NCBI GenBank assembly: GCA_041391745.1
Contig: JAWKNK010000005.1
Span: forward strand, 1-64,000
DNA length: 64,000 bases
Source of the DNA: JAIXWP01 sp041391745
Lineage (GTDB): Bacteria > Bacteroidota > Bacteroidia > Flavobacteriales_D > Sanyastnellaceae
Direction: 5' to 3'
The position numbers were made by a program, and so were the translations under genes. Positions 45,288 to 54,954 of this stretch are shown here, one piece after another. The notes beneath the pieces are model-generated. The model made no database searches, had not been told where the DNA came from, and saw nothing but the letters and a program-made list of their open reading frames with translations. The stretch's first letter is position 1. Every line of letters begins with the position of its first letter.

Positions 45288-45896
45288 TAGTAGCTATCCT
45301 TAGAGTTTTGCATCATTTGGAAAAGGAACTCACGAGCTCTTGAACAATTGTGCTTTTACCGTACCAAGAGGCAGCTTCAATTCTTCGGCGATTTCCTCGT
45401 ATGCTAATTCGTCGAAATAGCGCATTTCCACCAATTTTCTGTATCTCGGCTTCAATTTTTCGACGATTTCGCGCATTTTTTTGATTCTTTCCTCCTTTTG
45501 CATGGCTTCGGCTGGATCCAAAACGGCATCTTTAATGCTGATTTCAATCATTTCACCATCATCAGAAGTAAAACCTTGGTCTATAGAAATAGCGCGTATT
45601 CTCTTTTTACGAATAAAGTCAATAGCATTGTTTGAGGCAATCTTGAACAGCCAGGTAGAAAATGCGAACTGAGGCGTGTACTGCCCCATTCTTCGAAAGG
45701 CTTTTCCAAACGCTTCAATGGTCAAATCTTCTGCATCGTCCTTATTATTCACCATTTTAAGAAGCATGAAGTAAATAGGCTCGCGATAGCGCTCCATCAA
45801 TTCAGCGAAGGCCTTCTGATCTTTTTCATGTAGGGCGCGCTGAACGAGATGATAGTCGTACTGACCTTTTTCTGATAAATGTTCTATTACTTCCAT
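45287..45896 (-). CDS. RNA polymerase ECF sigma factor, 3' end frameshifted
   Basis: The region-2 segment (LMERYREPIYFMLLKMVNN, DAEDLTIEAFGKAFRRM, STWLFKIASNNAIDF) and region 4 (LKPRYRKLVEMRYFDELAYEE, LKLPLGTVKAQLF) are complete in the open 188 codons to 45330. The helix-turn-helix then stops early. A shift near 45341 would restore RAREFLFQMMQNSKDSY and a TAG at 45287-45289 that overlaps the rsmG start. The repaired length is about 203 residues. No anti-sigma gene is adjacent; the gene follows a glycosyltransferase with a 10-base overlap. Confidence 0.88.
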
Positions 45897-47026
45897 TTTT
45901 GCTGTTTCCTAACGAGGTTACTAAAGTAGATTAAGGCGTTAGCAAATAAGAGCTGGACTTCTAGAAAAGGAGATAGCCATGCTACATCCCTATCCATCCC
46001 AAGCCTCTTCACTGACCCATGCAAAATAGACAATTGAATTATATACCTCGACAACAACATTCCACCAACTACGAACATTCCATTTTTCAAAACCATAGAA
46101 CCAACAAAACCAGCCATCATCAGAACATAACTCATTGATGAAAAGGCCAATAAGTTCCTGTCTGAAGCTTTATAATGAGGTAAAGTTGTAAAATGGCGTT
46201 TTTTCTGTTTTTTCCAATCACCCCATGTCTTCTTTGGTTCAGAAATGGTCTGAGCTTCAGGAGAAAATTGAACTGCGGTGTTTCTTTTATTCGCCACTTG
46301 ATTGATGAACAAATCGTCATCTCCAGACTGAACACTGTAGTGACTTTTAAATCCGCCAACTGAGAAGAAAAGTTCCTTTTTATACATCAAGTTGCGACCA
46401 ACTCCCATGTAAGGTCTGCCCGCCTTTGCCATTCCAAGATAGTGCAGTCCAATCATCAATGTATCGAAACGGATCACCTTGTTAAGCCATCCTTTTGCTT
46501 TTGAATAAGGCGAAAAACCGAGAACGATTGATTTTGAATCGGACATTGATGCCGCCATCTCTCTAATCCAGTTTTTGTGAGTTGGTCTGCAATCTGCATC
46601 TGTTAATAGGATCAGCTCATGTTTAGCAGCTTTTATCCCGAGAGTAATCGCAAATTTCTTTCCCTGCATGTTCTGCTTCTCCTCATCCAAATGGATCAAG
46701 TGCATATTCGGGAATTGAATTTGTAGTGCCTTCAAAATTTCCTGAGTATCGTCCCAACTGCTATCATTTACAACGATCACTTCAAACTCCGGGTAGTTTT
46801 GTTCCATCAGCAATGGAATGTGCTCCATCAGATTGTCCTCTTCATTTCTCGCTGCAATCACAATAGAGACAGGCTCCAGGTTTTCAGCACCTTATACTTT
46901 CTTGGCTCCCCCTACACGTAGGAAATAATTGAAGAAATAATAGAGCTGCACTGCCCACATCACTACGAATAAGGCGAAAAGACTCAACCCCAAATAGTTC
47001 CACTCTAAAATGTGCTGTATACTCAT
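45887..47026 (-). pseudogene. Family 2 glycosyltransferase with an in-frame stop at codon 45
   Basis: The frame from ATG 47026 starts with a membrane helix (LGLSLFALFVMWAVQLYYFF), then has a TAA at 46892-46894, and continues in the same frame with a full GT2 domain. That domain has EPVSIVIAARNEEDN, VVNDSSWDDT, LTDADCRPT (DxD), VQSGDDDLFINQ and two C-terminal membrane helices. The total is 379 codons. It should transfer a sugar at the membrane to a lipid or polysaccharide. The stop is a one-base change from a sense codon, and the rest shows no decay, so it is either a read error or a very recent mutation. Confidence 0.82.
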
Positions 47027-47085
47027 ATATTGATTCAAAAGAAAACGACTGCGAAATTATCGACAAGATGCGTGGTCACAAACAG

Positions 47086-47111
47086 AAAAGGGCTCCTATT
47101 GGAGCCCTTTT
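47086..47111 (-). terminator. Terminator of the T9SS protease gene
   Basis: AAAGGGCTCC pairs with GGAGCCCTTT around TATT, with flanking A/T runs. It lies 20 bases past the stop at 47131. Confidence 0.85.
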
Positions 47112-47130
47112 ATAAACATTCTAATGAACT

Positions 47131-49437
47131 TTATTTCTTGATGATCAACTTCTGGGTTTTAACTGCATTCTCTGATGCCACTCGAATAAAGTAGCATCCC
47201 TCAGACAAATCTGACACATCAAAAACCGACAACTGTTGATTTGTTTGAGCCTTTACTACTTTGCCCGTGATATCCAATATCTGGATGCTTGTCACTTTAT
47301 CATTTGATTTCACCGTCACAGCATTGCTTGCAGGGTTTGGGTAAATCTCAATCTTTCCTTCACTCTTCAATTCTGAAACCTGCGTTGGGTCTACAACCAA
47401 ACAGAAGTCTGTCGACACCTCATCGGTAAAGTTATTTGACTCATCGCCCCAAGCAAGAACATTACCAGCAGCATCCGTCACACTATAGCTTCCACAAACA
47501 TTGCCTGTCCATCCGCTTGCACACATTCCATCTCCATATTCGTCGAATATGGTGAAAGTGTAACATCCAATTGGCATGCAATAAGTCAAATTGATTGTTG
47601 ATTGATCCGCTTGTGAACTATATGTCCCTCCTGATGATACTATCACAACTCCTTGGTCATTGGTTACTTCCCAAGATGTTTCTTCAGGATAGTTATCGAA
47701 AGTAATTTCAATATTCAAATCTGCTGTTTCACCGATAGCAGCTATAAAAGTGAACGAAGTAGTATTGTTGATATCAACAGCATCTTCAACTCCATTTGGA
47801 GACGACACAACGATTTGAACATTGTTCTCACCATCTACAAATGTCATAGATGGTAGATAAATGACTTCTTGTTGACCTTGCATCAAACTACCCGACCAAT
47901 CTATTGGAGATTGAGCAACACCATTATAGCTAATTTCTATGAGGCATGATACAAGTGTTTCCGTTCCTTGATTTCTCAAAGTAAAGGATGGCGTTCCATC
48001 GGTAGCACATTCCATAGCTGCAATACCTGATATGCCCATTGCCGCAGCATCAAATTCTGCAGCTACAAATCCTTCTGGATAACCATCCAATGTGATTTGT
48101 CCGGTGCCCAAAGGATCTAGCCAATTAGAAAGTCGAGTTGCATCCGTTGTACCATGATCCCAACTTTGTCCGAATCGACCGTAGTAATCTGCCTGTCCAT
48201 TATTTACAGAGCCTGAGCATGCTGCCCAACCTCCATATAATTGGCCTATAATTCTGTGGTCTTGGTTGAATAATGGAGATCCACTGCTTCCTCCTTCTGT
48301 TACTCCAAGCTCCCATTGGTCGATAAACCAAACTTGGGCGCCAGCTTGGGCACTGTGATAAGGAGCATTGTCTTCAAAGCAAATTTTCTTCACATCTCCT
48401 GAAGGGTGATGAATTCCAACTGCCGATGAAACGGCACTTTCTTCATCGCTTCTATCCCATCCAGAATACTGCACATTAAAATCTGCAGGAGGAGTCGCGT
48501 TCAGCTCCAACAAAGCAAAGTCGCTATATGCATTACTCGCGCGAAGCGTTGCACCTGAAATACTTTGATTTGTTGGGCCTGAAGAACCGTTACATGTTGC
48601 TGATTCGTGATTAAAATAAAATACCCAATTGTTGACATTTCCACCCAAACAGTGATTAGCCGTAAGAAAATATGGAGTGCCATCCTGTGCTGTATTATTT
48701 ACCAATGAGCCAGAACAAAGTGCACTTCCGCCACTTACAATTAGGGCAACAGATTTTTTTTCTATTTGCCAATCTAGTCCCTCAGGACAATTCACATTGA
48801 TATTGCAGTTGCCACTATTTCCGAATGGACCTCTATCCACATCCTCAATCAAGTCAGTTCTAACTACTGAGCGATAACCGTGGATGATTTGACCTAATTC
48901 GATGTTCCCCCAATGTTTTGAATCATAAGGAACCTGGTACTCAATGAATACCTTATCATCTTCGATTAGCCCTATCGCCAATGAATTTTCAGAAGAAGCA
49001 TTGGTATAATCGAAACTGCCTAGATATTGTGTTCTATCGTCATTCCAAACAAAGAGCTTCGCACCTTCTGGAATGTTGAATTGTGAAAATACAAAGCTGA
49101 TATTTTGTGCTTCAGGACATTCCACACCTAAAATCCAAACCGCAAAATCGCTATTTGGGTCGATAACCCATTGACCAGAGTTTTCAAATGAATAATTCGT
49201 TTCCACTTCCACACCGAAACGATATGGGGCTTCTTTGTACTGATCGACAACGGCATCTTCGGCCTGAAGCGCTTCGAAGTCAAGACTAGGAGTAGAAACT
49301 ACAGGAATACCTGAGACGGAAAAATTGGAGTCCGACCATCTTGAAGGCTGGCCGCCATGACTAACTTGAGAGATAGCTGGAAAAGAAGTTGCAAAAAGTA
49401 GCGCGCACGCAACTGCGTTTCTTAAGGTAAATTTCAT
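47131..49437 (-). CDS. T9SS-secreted lysyl-endopeptidase-like serine protease
   Basis: The 768-residue extracellular protease has a signal peptide (to AISQ), a propeptide-like region, then a trypsin-fold catalytic domain. Its triad is His262 (FLTANHCLGG), Asp306 (YSDFALLEL) and Ser385 (GGSSGSPLF). GIHHPSGDVKKI and the cysteines resemble Achromobacter protease I, a Lys-specific endopeptidase. A CARDB-like domain (about 465-560), a beta-sandwich with YGDGMCASGW and a T9SS type A domain (EIYPNPASNAVTV) follow. Lys specificity is inferred only from family likeness. It follows a gap of 88 bases after the lipoprotein gene. Confidence 0.9.
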   Translation of the reverse strand: MKFTLRNAVACALLFATSFPAISQVSHGGQPSRWSDSNFSVSGIPVVSTPSLDFEALQAEDAVVDQYKEAPYRFGVEVETNYSFENSGQWVIDPNSDFAVWILGVECPEAQNISFVFSQFNIPEGAKLFVWNDDRTQYLGSFDYTNASSENSLAIGLIEDDKVFIEYQVPYDSKHWGNIELGQIIHGYRSVVRTDLIEDVDRGPFGNSGNCNINVNCPEGLDWQIEKKSVALIVSGGSALCSGSLVNNTAQDGTPYFLTANHCLGGNVNNWVFYFNHESATCNGSSGPTNQSISGATLRASNAYSDFALLELNATPPADFNVQYSGWDRSDEESAVSSAVGIHHPSGDVKKICFEDNAPYHSAQAGAQVWFIDQWELGVTEGGSSGSPLFNQDHRIIGQLYGGWAACSGSVNNGQADYYGRFGQSWDHGTTDATRLSNWLDPLGTGQITLDGYPEGFVAAEFDAAAMGISGIAAMECATDGTPSFTLRNQGTETLVSCLIEISYNGVAQSPIDWSGSLMQGQQEVIYLPSMTFVDGENNVQIVVSSPNGVEDAVDINNTTSFTFIAAIGETADLNIEITFDNYPEETSWEVTNDQGVVIVSSGGTYSSQADQSTINLTYCMPIGCYTFTIFDEYGDGMCASGWTGNVCGSYSVTDAAGNVLAWGDESNNFTDEVSTDFCLVVDPTQVSELKSEGKIEIYPNPASNAVTVKSNDKVTSIQILDITGKVVKAQTNQQLSVFDVSDLSEGCYFIRVASENAVKTQKLIIKK

Positions 49438-49525
49438 TTCATGCAGATTTTTAAAATTGTGGCTAAAATCACTACCACAAATTAAGGAAATCCCCCCTTA
49501 GAAATGAAATAAATAATCCAATATT

Positions 49526-49984
49526 CTAGTATTTATAAGTCACCTTATTTTCCGAATCATCATTGATTATCAACAGAATTTCTTTTGATGACTTCTGTTT
49601 TACCGATGATATATCGAAAGCAAGTCTTTGGGTTAGAAGTGCACGACACATGTCGTTGTTTGCTTTATGTTCGATTGTCAAATTCAATTGCATAGGCAAT
49701 GATTTTAAGTATAATCCATTGCTCATTAGAGAGAACTCATGCACTTCGCAACCACCACCGTACTGCGCCATCACAATGAGAGAATCTCCTTCGGTAACGG
49801 CAGATACGATCTGAAAAGGATCTGTTTTAGTTGGTCTGTAGTCCATGTTTACTTGAAGTTGGTTCACAACAAGCATTTGGCGCTCTGGTTCCTTTTCAGA
49901 TGATGTTGCTGTCACTTCCTTATTTTTTTTGCAAGCTCCTAACAGTATTGCTCCGGCAAGAATTGCTATTCCTATTTTTTTCAT
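49526..49984 (-). CDS. Hypothetical lipoprotein
   Basis: From ATG 49984 this is a 152-residue lipoprotein (MKKIGIAILAGAILLGACKK, Cys18). In-frame ATGs at 49990 and 50005 are alternatives; none has a good ribosome-binding site. The mature part has MLVVNQLQVNMDYRPTKTD, a GGGCEVHEF motif and a second Cys in NDMCRALLTQRLAFD, suggesting one disulfide. I do not recognise the family. It starts about 40 bases after the uvrB stop and may be co-transcribed. Confidence 0.65.
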   Translation of the reverse strand: MKKIGIAILAGAILLGACKKNKEVTATSSEKEPERQMLVVNQLQVNMDYRPTKTDPFQIVSAVTEGDSLIVMAQYGGGCEVHEFSLMSNGLYLKSLPMQLNLTIEHKANNDMCRALLTQRLAFDISSVKQKSSKEILLIINDDSENKVTYKY

Positions 49985-50023
49985 TTCCATTCTTTTCAAA
50001 TTCATTGGAAAAATAATGCCATT

Positions 50024-52045
50024 CTACTTTTCATCCATTAATTTCTGCATTCCAAACATCTCGTCGCGAAGTCGTGCAGCTTCCATGAAATCCATATCCC
50101 TTGCGGCTTTCTCCATTTTTTTCTTAGTTTGTTCAATGGCCTTAGCAAGCTGCTCCTTGGACAAGCTAGACATCACAGGATCCGCAGCTACTGAGATTTC
50201 TGCAGAACCATCTTCCGCATAGACAGCTTTTTTGCGTTTGTCAATTAAGCCACTTTGTTCGAAGATGGTTTTTGTAGCTTTCTTCACTTGTGAAGGTACA
50301 ATTCCATTTGCTTCATTATAGGCAATTTGCTTTTCCCTTCTTCGAGCCGTCTCATCAATGGTTTGTTGCATGCTGTCTGTGATTTTGTCGGCATACATGA
50401 TTACACGTCCATTGATATTTCTTGCTGCACGACCTGCCGTTTGTGTAAGCGATCGATTGCTGCGCAAAAAGCCTTCTTTGTCTGCATCCATAATAGCTAC
50501 CAGCGATACCTCAGGTAGATCGAGACCTTCTCTTAGAAGATTCACTCCAACAAGCACATCAAATTTTCCTTCTCTCAAATCTCTCAAAATTTCAATACGA
50601 TCCAATGTGTCCACTTCGCTGTGAATATATCTGCAGCTGATGTTCAATCTATCTAGGTACTTGGCAAGTTCTTCCGCCATTCTTTTGGTAAGAGTGGTCA
50701 CCAATACACGTTCTTGCTTATCAATAGTAACTTGAATTTCTCCAATAAGATCATCGATCTGATTCAAAGAAGGTCTCACTTCTATAGGAGGATCCAAAAG
50801 TCCTGTAGGTCTCACCACTTGATCAACTACGACACCCTCACATTTTTTCAATTCATATTCCGCTGGTGTTGCGGAAACAAATAATGTTTGTCGCTGCATT
50901 CCTTCCCATTCGTCGAAAGTCAATGGTCTATTATCCATAGCGCTTGTGAGTCGGAAACCGTATTCCACAAGGTTGACTTTTCTAGAACGGTCCCCACCAA
51001 ACATAGCTCCCACTTGAGAAACTGTAACGTGACTCTCATCAATTACCATCAAATAATCATCTGGGAAATAATCCAACAAACAGAAAGGACGTTGCCCCGT
51101 TTGACGGCGGTCGAAGTACTTCGAGTAATTTTCGATACCTGAACAATACCCTAGTTCCTTCATCATTTCTATGTCGTAGGTCACACGTTCTTGAAGTCGT
51201 TTCGCTTCAATGAATTTTCCTTGAGAATTGAATGCTTCGACTTGAGTCACCATGTCCTTTTGGATTTCCCAAATCGCTTCGTTCAATGTTGCTTTACTTG
51301 TTACGAAAAGGTTTGCAGGATAAATATTGATTTGCTCGAAGCTCATTATTTTCTTTCCTGTGTCCGGGTATATGGTTTCAATAGATTCTATTTCATTATC
51401 CCAAAAGACTACGCGAACGGCATAATCAGCATACGCTAAATACACGTCAACAGTATCACCATTTACGCGAAATGTTCCTCGAGTAAAATCCTTCATCGAT
51501 CGGCTATACAAGCTGTCCACAAGTCGGTGGAGAAAACCTTGTCTTGAAATGGCTTCGCCTTTTCGAATTGAAATCACGCTTTTATGAAATTCGACGGGAT
51601 TGCCGATACCATAAATACAGGAGATACTCGCAACTACGATGACATCTCTTCTTCCGCTGAGCAAAGCGCTGGTAGCGGAAAGTCGAAGCTTTTCAATTTC
51701 ATCATTAATTGAAAGGTCTTTTTCGATGTACGTTCCCGTGGTAGGTAGGTATGCCTCCGGTTGATAATAGTCGTAATAGCTAACAAAATATTCGACTAAA
51801 TTTTCGGGAAAGAAATGTTTAAACTCGGAGTAAAGTTGCGCCGCCAGAGTTTTATTGTGACTCAGCACAAGCGTTGGTCGCTGCGTATTTGCTATGACAT
51901 TGGCGACAGTAAATGTTTTACCAGAACCAGTAACTCCAAGGAGCGTTTGAAACTGCTCACCCGCCAATACACCTTCGGTAAGTTGTTTTATTGCTGTGGG
52001 TTGATCTCCGCTTGGGGTATAATTGGAGTGCAGTTTAAATTCCAT
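50024..52045 (-). CDS. uvrB: UvrABC system protein B
   Basis: UvrB is the damage-verifying helicase of nucleotide excision repair. The 673-residue length is typical. Walker A is GVTGSGKTFT near 38, the beta-hairpin YYDYYQPEAYLPTTGTYIEKD is split as YYDYYQPEAYLP and YIEKDLSIND near 93-116, the helicase motif is VIDESHVTVSQV, motif VI QTAGRAARN, and the C-terminal UVR domain AARLRDEMFGMQ. No break is seen across 2 kb, in contrast to the damaged regions nearby. Confidence 0.97.
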   Translation of the reverse strand: MEFKLHSNYTPSGDQPTAIKQLTEGVLAGEQFQTLLGVTGSGKTFTVANVIANTQRPTLVLSHNKTLAAQLYSEFKHFFPENLVEYFVSYYDYYQPEAYLPTTGTYIEKDLSINDEIEKLRLSATSALLSGRRDVIVVASISCIYGIGNPVEFHKSVISIRKGEAISRQGFLHRLVDSLYSRSMKDFTRGTFRVNGDTVDVYLAYADYAVRVVFWDNEIESIETIYPDTGKKIMSFEQINIYPANLFVTSKATLNEAIWEIQKDMVTQVEAFNSQGKFIEAKRLQERVTYDIEMMKELGYCSGIENYSKYFDRRQTGQRPFCLLDYFPDDYLMVIDESHVTVSQVGAMFGGDRSRKVNLVEYGFRLTSAMDNRPLTFDEWEGMQRQTLFVSATPAEYELKKCEGVVVDQVVRPTGLLDPPIEVRPSLNQIDDLIGEIQVTIDKQERVLVTTLTKRMAEELAKYLDRLNISCRYIHSEVDTLDRIEILRDLREGKFDVLVGVNLLREGLDLPEVSLVAIMDADKEGFLRSNRSLTQTAGRAARNINGRVIMYADKITDSMQQTIDETARRREKQIAYNEANGIVPSQVKKATKTIFEQSGLIDKRKKAVYAEDGSAEISVAADPVMSSLSKEQLAKAIEQTKKKMEKAARDMDFMEAARLRDEMFGMQKLMDEK

Positions 52046-52068
52046 GAGTTATCAAATTTCGGATAAAA

Positions 52069-52098
52069 AAAAAATCCCGACGAATGTCGGGATTTTTT
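52069..52098 (-). terminator. Terminator of the rpsF-rpsR-rplI operon
   Basis: AAAAAATCCCGAC pairs with GTCGGGATTTTTT around GAAT, 21 bases past the rplI stop at 52119. Confidence 0.88.
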
Positions 52099-52118
52099 AA
52101 TGTATATCTTATACAAAA

Positions 52119-52565
52119 TTATTCAGCAACTACTTCGAAGTTGAATACAGCAGTAACTTCTTTGTGAAGTTTCACTTTAGCTTCGTAAGTACCCAACATT
52201 TTGATATGTTCTTCGCTGATGCTAATGCTCTTACGATCGATATCAAAACCTTCTTTAGCAAGTGCTTCCGAAAGTTGGATTGTATTTACGCTACCGAAGA
52301 TTTTACCAGTATCAGAAGCTTTCGTTCCGATTTTCACTTCAAGTGCCGTAAGTTTTGCAGCAGTTTCTTGAGCTTCAGCAAGGATTTTAGTCTCTTTGTG
52401 AGCTCTTTGCTTTAGGTTTTCTGCAAGAATTTTCTTTGCAGATTCAGTAGCAGCAATTGCGTATCCGCGAGGGATTAGGAAATTGCGCGCGTAACCAGGC
52501 TTAACGCTTACGATTTCGTCTTTTGCGCCTAATTTTTCGATGTTCGCTTTAAGAATTACTTCCAT
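52119..52565 (-). CDS. rplI: 50S ribosomal protein L9
   Basis: L9 binds 23S rRNA near the L1 stalk. The 148-residue protein has the signature GYARNFLIPRGYAIAAT near 24-40, the long connecting helix, and the C-terminal domain (IGTKASDTGKIFGSVN, FDIDRKSI). It is the last gene of rpsF-rpsR-rplI, 15 bases after rpsR. Confidence 0.97.
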   Translation of the reverse strand: MEVILKANIEKLGAKDEIVSVKPGYARNFLIPRGYAIAATESAKKILAENLKQRAHKETKILAEAQETAAKLTALEVKIGTKASDTGKIFGSVNTIQLSEALAKEGFDIDRKSISISEEHIKMLGTYEAKVKLHKEVTAVFNFEVVAE

Positions 52566-52580
52566 TTTTTTGCCCTCCGA

Positions 52581-52847
52581 TTATTTAAGCATATCGCCAA
52601 CGTAAGGCATCAAAGCCAAGTGACGTGCTTTTTTGATTGCTTGTGCTACTTTTCTTTGGTATTTCAATGAAGTACCAGTAAGACGACGAGGAAGGATTTT
52701 ACCTTGCTCATTGCAAAGCTTCAACAAGAAGTCTGCGTCTTTATAGTCGATATATTTAATACCTGACTTTTTAAAGCGGCAATATTTCGCCTGCTTTGTT
52801 TCAATCTCGATAGGATTGAGGTATCTGATTTCTGAATTATCGCTCAT
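52581..52847 (-). CDS. rpsR: 30S ribosomal protein S18
   Basis: S18 pairs with S6 on the small-subunit platform. The 88-residue protein has KYCRFKKSGIKYIDYKD and the motif GKILPRRLTGTSLKYQRK near 49-66. It lies between rpsF (26 bases upstream) and rplI. Its start MSDNSEIRYL is clear. Confidence 0.97.
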   Translation of the reverse strand: MSDNSEIRYLNPIEIETKQAKYCRFKKSGIKYIDYKDADFLLKLCNEQGKILPRRLTGTSLKYQRKVAQAIKKARHLALMPYVGDMLK

Positions 52848-52873
52848 TTCTAGAGTTTTTGAAGGTTAAACGA

Positions 52874-53236
52874 TTAGGCTTCAGCCTTTGCTTTAGAAGT
52901 ATCTTCCTTCTTAGCCTTGTTTCTGCGGCTCTCAGCATACTCGATATGGTACTTGTCCATGTGAGTAGTTAAGAAGCGAAGAATACGCTCATCGCGGCGG
53001 AATTCAGTTTCGAATGGGCCAATAACTTCGCCATTCGCTTCAAATTCAACTAGAAAGTAGAAGCCAGTAGTTTTCTTTTGGATTGGGTAAGCCAATTTTC
53101 TCAAGCCCCAGTTATCCTCGTGCTTGATTTTAGCTCCCTTTCCTTTCAAAAACTTCTTGAACTTGTCTACTGTTTCCGCTGCCTGATCTTCCGACAGCAC
53201 GGGCGTCATAATGAAAACAGTTTCGTAACGGTTCAT
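52874..53236 (-). CDS. rpsF: 30S ribosomal protein S6
   Basis: S6 binds S18 and 16S rRNA. The 120-residue protein has NRYETVFIMTPVLSEDQ, WGLRKLAYPIQKKTTGFYF and DERILRFLTTHMDKY, and the charged C-terminal tail common in Bacteroidota. It leads the operon and has a well-formed promoter upstream. Confidence 0.97.
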   Translation of the reverse strand: MNRYETVFIMTPVLSEDQAAETVDKFKKFLKGKGAKIKHEDNWGLRKLAYPIQKKTTGFYFLVEFEANGEVIGPFETEFRRDERILRFLTTHMDKYHIEYAESRRNKAKKEDTSKAKAEA

Positions 53237-53273
53237 TGATTTTTAATTATTTGTGTTAAAAAAAATTGGACCG

Positions 53274-53306
53274 CAAAGGTACTCATTTTTCCGAAATAGT
53301 ACACAA
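53274..53306 (-). promoter_or_regulatory. Bacteroidota-type promoter of rpsF-rpsR-rplI
   Basis: On the minus strand TTG (53304-53306), a 22-nt spacer and TACCTTTG (53274-53281) lie about 37 nt before the rpsF start. Confidence 0.65.
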
Positions 53307-53343
53307 ATAAAACGAAAATAATTAAACATTGATAATCAGACCG

Positions 53344-53574
53344 TTAGACGATCTCTCGATCTTTAGAACCCCAAGTCCAAGGTTTGAAAATGTGCGAATT
53401 TTCTTTCCAGAACTTGAGCACGAGATAGACAAAAATGGGAGATCCAAATGTCAGAAAAGATAAATAAATAAAGGATAATCGAACATTCTTAGTTCTAACA
53501 CTCATCTTATTGGCAAGCCATGCGCATACGCCAAAAGCTTGTCTTTCGAAGAAGTTAAGAATAGCCTGTACCAT
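53344..53574 (-). CDS. PspC-domain-like small membrane protein
   Basis: The 76-residue protein has the PspC-type FGVCAWLANKMSVRTKNVRL then IYLSFLTFGSPIFVYLVLKFW, a single long membrane segment. Phage-shock PspC proteins sense envelope damage; this short form is common in Flavobacteriia with unknown partners. It overlaps the DUF2851 gene by 20 bases, so the two are one unit. Confidence 0.75.
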   Translation of the reverse strand: MVQAILNFFERQAFGVCAWLANKMSVRTKNVRLSFIYLSFLTFGSPIFVYLVLKFWKENSHIFKPWTWGSKDREIV

Positions 53575-54859
53575 CGTGCTTTATCTGCTTTAGTTGTTGG
53601 TGTCCAATAGCGCAATCCAGACATTTTTTGTTCGAACAATACTTCTTAAAAAGCTGAATTAATGCTTGAGAATCAGCACCAGATTTGTTGTCCGGACCTC
53701 TCCCCTTCCACTTCTTAATAATGCTGTTTTGCTCGGGATTGCAATGTTCAAATATAAGCATTCCCTTGGAAATATGCTCCTGCTGGTGGTTAAATCTTCC
53801 AAATGAAAACAAAATAATCGCCACAGTATTCATCAAAATATTCTCGATAAATGTGGAGCTCAAGGAATGATTACTAGTGTGTTGGGATAACCCCGCGAAC
53901 CTAAAATGACCTCTCCAATAATGTGAGACTTTAATATCAAAAAAACGCAGCATCTCCAATGGATTGTCCTCGTTTAATATCTGCGCAAGTAAGTTCTCAG
54001 AACGGTGTATTAATGCCGCGAACTGCGCAATGCGAATTGTAGGAAAATTGGAGGGGCGAACCCCTCCAAAAGTCCAAGAACTTGAATTCATGCTTACCAA
54101 TTGGTGTTTAGCCTGCAGGTGTGCATATTCCGACTTTAACTTCAAAAAGTACTCTTCATCCACCTGAGCCTCAAGAAACCCCGCTTGTCCAAAGAGAAGC
54201 GCTTCAATTGTCATCAAGTCATTCTTATACCTTCTCAAAAGTTTAAATGGCAACGATCCCGCCAACAAATCAAAAGCTTCGGCATTTCGATTGAAACCAA
54301 AGTTCATCGCCAATACCCTGTAAAGCACTTCCGGCCAGTAACCGCCGCACTCGTCAAGAATTCGCCAAACCACTGCACACTTCTGTTCCATTCTTTCCAC
54401 GAGCAAACGATCCTTCCAAGACGTCCAAAGCACTGCGTCAAATTTGGAATCATCGAGATCACAAATAATTTCTGCACTCGAATCCTTCTGCCATCGCTTA
54501 TACGTGTTCCACTTCTCAGGATCGAACCTCCCTCTCAAACTAAGGACCGGTAAATCCCCTTCATTAAACAAGTAAATCGACGCATCATTGTCCAATACCA
54601 CATGCAATATCACATTCTTGTAGTGCTCATCATACTGGTGTAAATGCCGGTTCCAATCGCTAGACTTAATATGTATTTCCACGTGACCAACCCAAAGCGT
54701 ATTCCCAATTCTCAACCTAGCGTTTAGAAAATCTGGACCTCCACCCGTATTGTACACCCCAGAAAACAAAACCTCAACGCGATCGCCAGATAATGTTCTT
54801 AGATCTTTCACCTCAAAAGCCTTATACCGCCAGAGATAATGCAAAAAGAATTCAGTCAT
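53555..54859 (-). CDS. DUF2851 family protein
   Basis: The 434-residue protein has the DUF2851 opening TEFFLHYLWRYKAFE, followed by YNTGGGPDFLNARLRIG and GHVEIHIKSSDWNRHLH near 55-75. These acidic and His residues look like a nuclease-type metal site, which is an inference. The C-terminus has four Cys (KYCSNKKCLDCAIGHQ), a possible zinc site. The function is unknown. It is followed by the PspC-like gene with a 20-base overlap. Confidence 0.85.
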   Translation of the reverse strand: MTEFFLHYLWRYKAFEVKDLRTLSGDRVEVLFSGVYNTGGGPDFLNARLRIGNTLWVGHVEIHIKSSDWNRHLHQYDEHYKNVILHVVLDNDASIYLFNEGDLPVLSLRGRFDPEKWNTYKRWQKDSSAEIICDLDDSKFDAVLWTSWKDRLLVERMEQKCAVVWRILDECGGYWPEVLYRVLAMNFGFNRNAEAFDLLAGSLPFKLLRRYKNDLMTIEALLFGQAGFLEAQVDEEYFLKLKSEYAHLQAKHQLVSMNSSSWTFGGVRPSNFPTIRIAQFAALIHRSENLLAQILNEDNPLEMLRFFDIKVSHYWRGHFRFAGLSQHTSNHSLSSTFIENILMNTVAIILFSFGRFNHQQEHISKGMLIFEHCNPEQNSIIKKWKGRGPDNKSGADSQALIQLFKKYCSNKKCLDCAIGHQQLKQIKHDGTGYS

Positions 54860-54893
54860 ATCAGTTGTTTACACTGCAAAACAATGTAACTTC

Positions 54894-54926
54894 TTGTCTG
54901 AATAAAAGGTATAAATTATACATTTG
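54894..54926 (+). promoter_or_regulatory. Bacteroidota-type promoter of the 54955 lipoprotein gene
   Basis: TTG (54894-54896), 22-nt spacer and TACATTTG (54919-54926), 28 nt before the start. Confidence 0.6.
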
Positions 54927-54954
54927 TATAAATAACTAATTCTTATTCAACGCT

